The notes under the pieces were generated by a model, which made no database searches, was not told the DNA's origin, and worked only from the letters and a program-made list of their open reading frames with translations. Shown piece after piece: positions 57,238 through 64,000 of a stretch of 64,000 bases of DNA. Origin of the DNA: Acinetobacter silvestris (lineage in GTDB: Bacteria; Pseudomonadota; Gammaproteobacteria; Pseudomonadales; Moraxellaceae); NCBI RefSeq assembly GCF_002135235.1, contig NZ_NEGB01000001.1:310001-374000 (forward strand), given 5' to 3'. Each line of letters opens with the position of its first letter. The stretch's first letter is position 1. The position numbers and the translations under genes are program-made.

Positions 57238-58033
57238 TTTTCAATAACTCTTGGTTAAAAAACTGTTGAAGTTTTTGGTTTAGCCGACGGACTTGCTTAG
57301 GAGAAATATCATTATCCTCCAAAACATCATCAACATGAATTGCATCTAAAACTTTAATTTGAATATGAAAAGGTTCAGATGGTATGTGATACCACTTCTC
57401 ATTCTTGGTTAATGTCGAAGGGGTACATTTTATTAAAATTGGTCGTATAGGCACATTGGCACGAATTGCAATATTTGCAGCACCACGTTGGAATTCATTT
57501 AAGTACTCACCTTTTGCTGTGCGCGTACCTTCTGGAAAAATAAGTAATGAAGCTGCTTGCTGTTGTTTTAAATGTGCCACACAATCATGTATAAATTGTT
57601 CTGAACCTGCATTTAAAATATAACCAGCACTCCGTACTGGGCCTTTGGTAAATGGATTTGACCATAATGCCTCTTTCACCACACAATTGGCTTTTTCCAT
57701 AAGCCCAATTAACACGACCACATCAATCAAAGTCGGATGATTGGCAATCACAAGTTCTTGTTGGCTACTGACTAATTTTTCTAAGCCTTCGACTTCATAA
57801 GTCATAATCCCCAGCTTTACCATCATTTCAGTAAAACCATTAAAACTATGCTTAATAACCTGTTGTGCCCGTTGCTTTCTAAGTTGTTGATCTCGAGTGG
57901 TTAAATTAACCAAAGGTGCAATAACACCGCCAATTGCAACCCCACCCAAACCAAAACTTGCAAAACTAAAGCCAGTTACACCGACTCGCCAGACATAATT
58001 AGCCTTATTTTTTAAGGTATTGAACAACCGCAT
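57221..58033 (-). CDS. PlsC-type acyltransferase of the pigment cluster
   Basis: A protein of 270 residues with an N-terminal membrane helix (VTGFSFASFGLGGVAIGGVIA), the catalytic NHPTLID (H-x4-D) and FPEGTRT motifs of glycerol-phosphate acyltransferases. It probably esterifies the pigment acid to a glycerolipid or sugar lipid. ATG 58033 is chosen: it forms TAATG with the stop of the gene before it. A GTG at 58042 would add three residues. Confidence 0.87.
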   Translation of the reverse strand: MRLFNTLKNKANYVWRVGVTGFSFASFGLGGVAIGGVIAPLVNLTTRDQQLRKQRAQQVIKHSFNGFTEMMVKLGIMTYEVEGLEKLVSSQQELVIANHPTLIDVVVLIGLMEKANCVVKEALWSNPFTKGPVRSAGYILNAGSEQFIHDCVAHLKQQQAASLLIFPEGTRTAKGEYLNEFQRGAANIAIRANVPIRPILIKCTPSTLTKNEKWYHIPSEPFHIQIKVLDAIHVDDVLEDNDISPKQVRRLNQKLQQFFNQELLKNEQSC

Positions 58034-58650
58034 TATCGCCACACACGCATCTTGGAATCCGAACCTTCAGTCCAGAATTGATGAAATTTTAAAGCATCTA
58101 CATATTTATAGGTATGATTTTGAATATTCGATAGCGTCACAGTTAAATTTGGATGTTGTAACTCAACCAAAGCTGCCATTGCAAAGAATTGAAATTCTTT
58201 ATATTCCACATATACAGTAGGCAGAGGGGCATCGTAATACACTACTAAAACTCGAGCTGGATATTCACTGGTTTTCAAATAAGCATAGGCTTCAAATAAC
58301 GCTTCAGACCAATTTGCACACAAACTGGTTGATGGTGTCTTATCTTGGCAAAGAATAGAATATAAACCGGCAATCGCATTATGTACTGACGTAGAAAACT
58401 GTGTCGGCGATGGCGTCAAACCTTGCAACACATCTTCTAAAATTTTATAGGTTTTGCTTTCATCACCATATTGTGATGCCCAAACGATATAATCCACTTT
58501 ATTTTGCGCAAGTGTTTCAATCGCACAACTCAATGCTAATTTTGCAATTGAAGATAAGCGCCGACGTTGCATAGCAGGGATCTGCTCAAGCGCAGGATAA
58601 GTTTCCCCTGCACAACTCATTTGTAGTTGTGATAAATTGATATGAATCAT
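58033..58650 (-). CDS. ketosynthase-like chain-length-factor protein
   Basis: A 205-residue protein of the KS-N-terminal-domain type (half the length of a full ketosynthase), the class usually called chain length factor in aryl-polyene clusters. It has no Cys-His-His triad. The blocks MQRRRLSSIAKLALSCAIETL and TPSPTQFSTSVHNAIAGLYSI match this family. It likely pairs with one of the full ketosynthases. It is the first gene of the operon; a candidate promoter lies 57-65 bases upstream. Confidence 0.82.
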   Translation of the reverse strand: MIHINLSQLQMSCAGETYPALEQIPAMQRRRLSSIAKLALSCAIETLAQNKVDYIVWASQYGDESKTYKILEDVLQGLTPSPTQFSTSVHNAIAGLYSILCQDKTPSTSLCANWSEALFEAYAYLKTSEYPARVLVVYYDAPLPTVYVEYKEFQFFAMAALVELQHPNLTVTLSNIQNHTYKYVDALKFHQFWTEGSDSKMRVWR

Positions 58651-58684
58651 GCTTAATTGTCTTTAGCCAATATTTTACTTATTG

Positions 58685-58715
58685 CACAGAATACTGTGTG
58701 GTCTGAATTATATCA
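58685..58715 (-). promoter_or_regulatory. candidate promoter and operator of the aryl-polyene operon
   Basis: On the minus strand TGATATAAT forms an extended -10 (58707-58715). The inverted repeat CACAG-TATT-CTGTG (58685-58698) overlaps the likely transcription start and may be a repressor site. No convincing -35 is seen, as is common for extended -10 promoters. Confidence 0.55.
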
Positions 58716-58777
58716 TTTGCAATAAAAAACATCACAAAATACTCTTGAATTTTTTCAACCACTTAGTTTTATGAAAA

Positions 58778-58809
58778 AAGAAAACCCAAAGTTAACTTTG
58801 GGTTTTCTT
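58778..58809 (-). terminator. terminator of der
   Basis: Perfect stem AAGAAAACCCAAAG / CTTTGGGTTTTCTT with a 4-base loop, followed on the minus strand by a T run. It ends leftward transcription from der before the pigment operon promoter. Confidence 0.93.
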
Positions 58810-58826
58810 AATTTAATGACAGAAAA

Positions 58827-60236
58827 TTAACTATTAAATTTCTTTGCTGCCTTTTTAAATTTCTGAACATAACGACGTTTACGTGCTGCAACACGCTCAT
58901 CTATTTGAGATTTACGCCCTTCAAATGGATTCTCTGACATTTTAAATTCGATTCGAACAGGTGTACCTTCAAGCTTATACACTTTACGGAACACATTTTC
59001 CAAATAACGACGATAATCAGCAGGAGTTTTATCCACCTTGTTACCATGTACTACAATCGTCGGTGGATTTTGGCCACCCATATGGGCATAACGCATTTTA
59101 ATACGTTTCCCACTGATCATTGGCGGTTGATGTGCTTCTGTTGCATCACCCAAAATTTGCGTCAATTTTGCAGGTGTAACTTTTAAATGTGAAGACTCAT
59201 AAGCACGGTGAATAGATGGGTACATTTCCCCAACACCAGTACCATGCAATGCAGAAATCAAATGTACTTTTGCCCATGGAATAAAATCAAAGCGGCGATC
59301 AACATCAAGTTTACATTGCTTACGATCATATTCAGTCATGTTGTCCCATTTATTAATGGCAATCACCATGGCACGACCAGCTTCTAAAGCATAACCAATT
59401 AAGTGTAAGTCTTGCTCAACCACACCTTCACGGGCATCTAATACAACCACAATTACATGTGCATCTTTAATCGCTTGTAAAGTCTTCACAATTGAGAATT
59501 TCTCAATCATTTCATCGACTCGGCCTTTACGACGCACACCCGCAGTATCAATCAATGTATATTGACGACCATCACGCTCAAACGGGATATAAATCGAGTC
59601 ACGTGTCGTTCCTGGTTCATCAAATGCAACTACACGTTCTTCACCCAACAAGCGATTTACGAGCGTTGATTTACCGACATTCGGACGACCAATAATTGCT
59701 AAGCGTAAACCTGTCGCTTTATCGTGTTCAGCACCATCTTCATCTTCAGGAACTTCTTCAAGTACTTCCTCAAGCATTTGCGCCACACCACGACCATGGC
59801 TGGCTGCAACATGAATAGGCTCACCAAAACCGAGTTGATAAAACTCAACTACAGCCGCTTCAGCATGTACACCATCAACTTTATTCGCAACTAAATATAC
59901 TTTTTTACCTAAAGTACGAATTTCACGTGCAATTTGTTCATCAGACGAGAGCAAACCAGCGCGCGCATCAACTACAAAAATAATAATATCTGCTTCATTA
60001 ATGGCTGTTTTTGACTGTTCCGCCATATAAGCGTCAATACCAGCTTCACTTTCGCCAATACCACCAGTATCGACGACAATGAATGATTTATTTTGATACG
60101 TTGCATCACCATATTTACGGTCGCGAGTAAGACCAGCAAAATCTGCAACGAGAGCATCACGACTCTTGGTAATCTGGTTAAATAGCGTTGATTTTCCGAC
60201 GTTCGGACGACCAATGAGCGCAATTACGGGTTTCAT
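58827..60236 (-). CDS. der: ribosome-assembly GTPase Der (EngA)
   Basis: A 469-residue protein with two GTPase domains and a C-terminal KH-like domain. G1 motifs are GRPNVGKST in both domains, G3 DTGG and DTAG, G4 NKVD and NKWD. It is needed for 50S subunit maturation. The gap to bamB carries two inverted repeats. Confidence 0.97.
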   Translation of the reverse strand: MKPVIALIGRPNVGKSTLFNQITKSRDALVADFAGLTRDRKYGDATYQNKSFIVVDTGGIGESEAGIDAYMAEQSKTAINEADIIIFVVDARAGLLSSDEQIAREIRTLGKKVYLVANKVDGVHAEAAVVEFYQLGFGEPIHVAASHGRGVAQMLEEVLEEVPEDEDGAEHDKATGLRLAIIGRPNVGKSTLVNRLLGEERVVAFDEPGTTRDSIYIPFERDGRQYTLIDTAGVRRKGRVDEMIEKFSIVKTLQAIKDAHVIVVVLDAREGVVEQDLHLIGYALEAGRAMVIAINKWDNMTEYDRKQCKLDVDRRFDFIPWAKVHLISALHGTGVGEMYPSIHRAYESSHLKVTPAKLTQILGDATEAHQPPMISGKRIKMRYAHMGGQNPPTIVVHGNKVDKTPADYRRYLENVFRKVYKLEGTPVRIEFKMSENPFEGRKSQIDERVAARKRRYVQKFKKAAKKFNS

Positions 60237-60300
60237 AGATTAACCTTTATTCAAGTCAGCCATTTGAACGGCCTGAACATCAGAAAGTATAGGAAGAAAA

Positions 60301-60352
60301 TAGGTGAATCACCTAAATAAAAACACGGGGTATTGAACTTTCAATCACCCCG
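60301..60352. other. two inverted repeats in the bamB-der gap
   Basis: TAGGTGA-A-TCACCTA (60301-60315) is a perfect 7-bp palindrome. CGGGGT pairs with ACCCCG (60326-60352), with a further ATTGA/TCAAT pairing inside. They could be an operator and a weak terminator between bamB and der. Confidence 0.45.
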
Positions 60353-60401
60353 AGCATTAAAAAATATAACTATGTCTTAGTTTAACACAAGACAGAACAA
60401 A

Positions 60402-60429
60402 ATTAACGATTCTGCATTAACGATTCTGC
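60402..60429. repeat. 14-bp tandem duplication at the end of bamB
   Basis: ATTAACGATTCTGC occurs twice in a row, covering the last codons and stop of bamB and the bases after it. The second copy repeats the QNR-stop coding unit outside the gene, so the reading frame is intact. Confidence 0.9.
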
Positions 60430-61565
60430 CAAACGCTCACTGCACCCTTTCGTGTTGAAACATAAAGTTGCCCATCAATCACACGTAACGAACGAACTTC
60501 ACCACTGGTTTTATTACGCCCAATTAGATCACCTGTGGTTGGATCGATAAGGTGTAGATAACCATCTAAATCACCAACAACCAGATTTTTTCCAAGCATC
60601 ACAGGATTACTTAAATTACGATTTAACAGTTTTTCATTTTGCCAAAGCTGCTGCCCCGTCGTTAAATCGTAAGCGGTTAACTTACCATCCACCTGTGCAA
60701 CGAATACTTTATTATCTGAAACTTCTGGACGCGTAATACTGCTTGCATCCTCACTCCAAATCACACGCTGTGAGGCCAAATCTGTCACAGTAACTTGACC
60801 TTGATAACTAGTGGTCACCAAAAATTGCCCCGAAACCACTGGATCACCATCAACATCAATTAAACGTTGAATATCCGAGCGACCTTCACTCACAGCAACA
60901 CGTTGTTGCATACGAGGTACGCCAGTTAAGCTATCTATCGCATAAACATAACCATTTGAGGTTGCAACCACAATTGTGCGAGGATCAATGCTCACTGGCG
61001 CAGCCTGACCACGCAAACTAAATTGAGCATTCGGTAATTTATAAGTCCACGCTTGTTGGCCTGAGGTTGCATCAAATGCAAATACTGTTCCATCATTGGC
61101 AACTGCAATTACACGGCCAGATTGAATTAAAGCAGGACTAATAATTGCACCAGACAATTGAGCCGTCCATTGTTGTGCACCTGTCGTTTGATCCAAGGCA
61201 AAAATTTGACCTTTTTTATTACCGACAACCACTAGCCCATCAGCGGCTTCTACACCTGAGCTTAACTCTTGCTGAGTTACTTTCACTTCCCAAAGGCGTT
61301 GCTTACCTTTATAAGCAGCGACTTCCCCTTTCGGATTAACAATAAAAATCACACCATTACTGGCATCTAATCTTAGACGCAAAGGATCTTCTTCTGGTGT
61401 TGAAGAAACACTTTGAGAAAATATAGATACCAAACTTGTAGCCTGAACAATTTTTGGAAGTGGACTCGGCTTAATTTTTTCCTCTTTAACTTTATTACTT
61501 GAGCAGCCAACCAATGCAACTGTCAAAACCGCTAAAGCGAACGGTATTTTATATTTTATATTCAT
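60417..61565 (-). CDS. bamB: outer-membrane assembly lipoprotein BamB
   Basis: A 382-residue lipoprotein: lipobox VGCS with Cys21, then eight PQQ-like beta-propeller repeats (TGAQQWTAQL, SGQQAWTYKL, TTGQQLWQNE among them). It is part of the BAM complex that inserts outer-membrane barrels. The start overlaps the YfgM stop by one base (TAATG), as in other gamma-proteobacteria. Confidence 0.95.
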   Translation of the reverse strand: MNIKYKIPFALAVLTVALVGCSSNKVKEEKIKPSPLPKIVQATSLVSIFSQSVSSTPEEDPLRLRLDASNGVIFIVNPKGEVAAYKGKQRLWEVKVTQQELSSGVEAADGLVVVGNKKGQIFALDQTTGAQQWTAQLSGAIISPALIQSGRVIAVANDGTVFAFDATSGQQAWTYKLPNAQFSLRGQAAPVSIDPRTIVVATSNGYVYAIDSLTGVPRMQQRVAVSEGRSDIQRLIDVDGDPVVSGQFLVTTSYQGQVTVTDLASQRVIWSEDASSITRPEVSDNKVFVAQVDGKLTAYDLTTGQQLWQNEKLLNRNLSNPVMLGKNLVVGDLDGYLHLIDPTTGDLIGRNKTSGEVRSLRVIDGQLYVSTRKGAVSVWQNR

Positions 61566-62266
61566 TAAGACTCATCCACATGCGTTTCTAAAATTGGGCG
61601 TTCAAGTTCAGGATCATCTACCAATACGCCAACACTTTCGAGTTTAATTTGTAAAATTTGGCGCTCTTTCTTCTGTTCTACTAAGGTATTCCATGCAGCT
61701 TGATACGCTTTTTTAGCATTTTCAGTATCATTTTTCGCTACATAAACATCACCTTTGGCCTCTTCTGCAGTGGCCTTAAATGCAGGCTCTGTAACAGCAG
61801 CTAAGGTTTTTAAAGCTTCATCATATTTTTTTTGCGCAAGCTGAGCATCGGCTAAACGAATTTTTACAACCTGTAACAAGCCAGCATCTTTAATCTGAGC
61901 GTTTTCAACTTTTTTTAACTCACGCTCTGCTGTTGCATAATCTGCTTTATCATATGCCAAACGCGCCATTACCAATTGCGCTTGTAATGCTTGTACTGAA
62001 TTTGGATCTTCTTTTACAATTTTATCAGCCGCTATCGCTAACGCAGCAAAGGCTTTTTCATTACCACTGGCTGCTTTAGCTTCATCCATTAACTGTTGAA
62101 CTTTTGCAGTTTGGATTTGGTTTGTTGCTAATGTTTTTTTCTGCCAATATTCCCAACCAAAAAAGGCAATCAGTGCAATTAACACACCCGAAAGCATGGC
62201 AGAACCATACTTTTGAATAAATGATTTCAAACCATCAAGTTGTTCTTCACCGGTCATCGCACTCAT
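61565..62266 (-). CDS. yfgM: YfgM-family tetratricopeptide protein
   Basis: A 233-residue protein with one N-terminal transmembrane segment (GSAMLSGVLIALIAFFGWEYW) and TPR-type helical repeats facing the periplasm (YATAERELKKVENAQ, KKYDEALKTLAAVTE, NDTENAKKAYQAAWN). In E. coli YfgM associates with SecYEG and chaperone PpiD. It sits between hisS and bamB, the standard order. Confidence 0.9.
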   Translation of the reverse strand: MSAMTGEEQLDGLKSFIQKYGSAMLSGVLIALIAFFGWEYWQKKTLATNQIQTAKVQQLMDEAKAASGNEKAFAALAIAADKIVKEDPNSVQALQAQLVMARLAYDKADYATAERELKKVENAQIKDAGLLQVVKIRLADAQLAQKKYDEALKTLAAVTEPAFKATAEEAKGDVYVAKNDTENAKKAYQAAWNTLVEQKKERQILQIKLESVGVLVDDPELERPILETHVDES

Positions 62267-62296
62267 TGTTTTACCCTTTTCCTTATGTTTTATCGC

Positions 62297-63592
62297 TTAT
62301 TTTACAGAAAATTTTTCAATAAAGAACGGCACAATATTAGATATGGCCACTTCACATTGCTCAGCAGTTGCAAGCTCTTTCACTAAAAGATGCTGTGCTT
62401 CCCACTCTCTTTCACCCAAAATTAAAGCATAGATCGCACCAGATTGATCGGCCTTTTTCATTTGGCTTTTCATTGAACCAAGCGAACCCATTTTAAATCG
62501 AATTGAACTATTTATAACTTCCAATTGATTACGAACCGCTTCAACAAGTACCAATGCCTTACTTTGATAAGCAGGATCTGCAACCAAGAATACTTCACAA
62601 TCACGTACAGGCGTATTGTCTTCTACCTGTTCAAGTAGCAGCAATAAACGTTCCATACCCATCGCAAAACCAACAGCTGGAACAGTTTGATCAACCTTAC
62701 CTTTCAGTTGTCCAACCAAACCATCATAACGCCCACCTGCACATACAGTGCCTTGTGAACCCAAATGTGTAGTTGTCCATTCAAATACAGTTTTATTGTA
62801 ATAATCTAAACCACGTACCAATTTCTGGTTAATCACAAACTCAATACCAGCATCCGTGAGATACTGTTGCAATTGTGCAAAATGGTTCATCGTATCTTCT
62901 TGCATAAAGTCATGCAATTTTGGCGCATTTTCCAAAATTTGTTGAGTTCGTGCATCTTTTGAATCAAGAATACGCAATGGGTTGGTCGTTAAACGACGTT
63001 GAGAATCTTCGTCTAATTCAGCTTTATGTGCAGTTAAAAATTCGACTAAGGCAGCACGATATTCAGCACGCTCATCCGATTCCCCCAGAGTATTTAACTC
63101 AAGTTGAACCTTATCCGCCACGCCCATACGCTTCCACAGACGTGCGGTCATCAAAATCAATTCAGCATCCATATCTGGTGTTGCCACACCAAACGTTTCC
63201 ACACCAAACTGATGAAATTGACGATAGCGTCCTTTCTGTGGCTTTTCATAACGAAACATTGGACCAACATACCAAACACGTGGAGTTGCTCCGCGTAGTA
63301 AGTTATGTTCAAGCATGGCACGTACACAACCTGCTGTCCCTTCAGGACGCAAAGTGAGTGACTCAGGTGGATTACCTTTGTCAAAAAATGTGTACATTTC
63401 TTTTTCAACGATATCAGTAGCGTCGCCAATAGAACGCTTGAACAAACTGGTTTGTTCAACGATAGGTAAACGAATTTGTTGATAACCATAAGCATCCATT
63501 AATGATGCTAAGTGTTGCTCAAGACGTCTCCAAGCAGCTGTTTGGCTTGGAAGTACGTCATTAAAACCTTTAATTGCGACAATTGAACTCAT
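62297..63592 (-). CDS. hisS: histidyl-tRNA synthetase
   Basis: A 431-residue class II synthetase. Motif 2 region [19 protein letters not shown], HisA motif [14 protein letters not shown] and AGGRYDGL, and motif 3 [10 protein letters not shown] are all present, followed by a C-terminal anticodon-binding domain. It ends 30 bases before yfgM; ispG ends three bases before it. Confidence 0.97.
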   Translation of the reverse strand: MSSIVAIKGFNDVLPSQTAAWRRLEQHLASLMDAYGYQQIRLPIVEQTSLFKRSIGDATDIVEKEMYTFFDKGNPPESLTLRPEGTAGCVRAMLEHNLLRGATPRVWYVGPMFRYEKPQKGRYRQFHQFGVETFGVATPDMDAELILMTARLWKRMGVADKVQLELNTLGESDERAEYRAALVEFLTAHKAELDEDSQRRLTTNPLRILDSKDARTQQILENAPKLHDFMQEDTMNHFAQLQQYLTDAGIEFVINQKLVRGLDYYNKTVFEWTTTHLGSQGTVCAGGRYDGLVGQLKGKVDQTVPAVGFAMGMERLLLLLEQVEDNTPVRDCEVFLVADPAYQSKALVLVEAVRNQLEVINSSIRFKMGSLGSMKSQMKKADQSGAIYALILGEREWEAQHLLVKELATAEQCEVAISNIVPFFIEKFSVK

Positions 63593-63595
63593 GAT

Positions 63596-64000
63596 CTACT
63601 CAGAAAAACTGGTGCGAATAATCTCTTTAGATTTAGCTTCTTCAAGCTCTATAACACGTTGACGAACCATGCTTTCGATTTCATCAACCAACTGATTTGT
63701 GTCAACCAAATGGCTTTTTTCACCATTTCGATACACCAGTGAACGTGGTGCAGCACCAACCACACCGATATCCGCCTCTTTGGCTTCACCCGGTCCATTC
63801 ACCTTACACCCAATTACGGAAACATCCATTGGGGTACGAATATCTTCCAACCTTTCTTCCAAAGCTTGCATCACTTGAATCACGTTAAATTCTTGACGTG
63901 AACAGCTCGGGCAAGCAATGAAATTAATCCCATTTGAACGTAAGCTCAGTGATTTTAAAATATCAAAACCAATCTTAATTTCTTCTTCAGGGTCGGCAGC
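63596..64000 (-). CDS. ispG: 4-hydroxy-3-methylbut-2-enyl diphosphate synthase, 3' part
   Basis: The last 134 codons are inside the window; the rest lies beyond 64000. [12 protein letters not shown] holds two cysteines of the 4Fe-4S cluster and [13 protein letters not shown] the third. IspG makes HMBPP in the non-mevalonate isoprenoid pathway. The frame is open to the window edge. Confidence 0.95.
   Translation of the reverse strand, partial: AADPEEEIKIGFDILKSLSLRSNGINFIACPSCSRQEFNVIQVMQALEERLEDIRTPMDVSVIGCKVNGPGEAKEADIGVVGAAPRSLVYRNGEKSHLVDTNQLVDEIESMVRQRVIELEEAKSKEIIRTSFSE

Overview
The window reads as chromosomal DNA of an Acinetobacter species, probably not A. baumannii itself. Base composition is AT-rich. 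The gene neighbourhoods queA ... tgt-yajC-secD-secF, ispG-hisS-yfgM-bamB-der and aspS ... ilvE-glnE all carry proteins of Acinetobacter type. No insertion sequence, phage gene or CRISPR array was seen. One RNA gene is present, tRNA-Leu(CAA).

Region by region: 1-2.5 kb holds the start of a probable baeR, a frameshifted baeS sensor kinase and a divergent lipoprotein with a two-copy cysteine module. 2.7-6.5 kb holds two tandem acyl-CoA dehydrogenases of about 600 residues. 6.5-9.8 kb holds paiB and psiE in divergent orientation, two RcnB-like periplasmic proteins and an unknown gene. 9.8-13.5 kb holds a phospholipase D-type protein and a ZnuD-like TonB-dependent receptor with a convincing Zur-type operator. 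13.6-15.7 kb holds an O-antigen-ligase-type protein and a DUF4184 membrane protein.

15.9-28.5 kb is bounded by aspS and ilvE, the position of the lipooligosaccharide outer-core (OC) locus in A. baumannii. It contains an LpxL-type acyltransferase, several glycosyltransferases of different folds (GT8-like, GT25, GT32/Caps_synth-like), a Stealth-family sugar-phosphate transferase and a PIG-L type deacetylase, separated by very AT-rich gaps. 28.5-41 kb is mostly housekeeping: glnE, an orphan soluble GAF histidine kinase, tRNA-Leu, queA, a membrane protein paired with LemA, tgt, yajC and secDF.

41.1-58.7 kb is one long leftward gene set that forms a complete aryl-polyene (APE, xanthomonadin/flexirubin-like) pigment cluster. 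It has two full ketosynthases, a chain-length-factor-like protein, a ketoreductase, two dehydratase domains (one fused to the AMP ligase), two acyl carrier proteins, a phosphopantetheinyl transferase and an MIO-type aromatic ammonia lyase for the aryl starter. It also has a thioesterase, three transfer enzymes for lipid assembly, and an export set (RND/MMPL exporter, LolA-like carrier, DUF3261 lipoprotein). Nearly all junctions are overlapping or within 25 bp, and a candidate extended -10 promoter with an operator lies upstream of the first gene. The right end, 58.8-64 kb, is der, bamB, yfgM, hisS and the 3' part of ispG.
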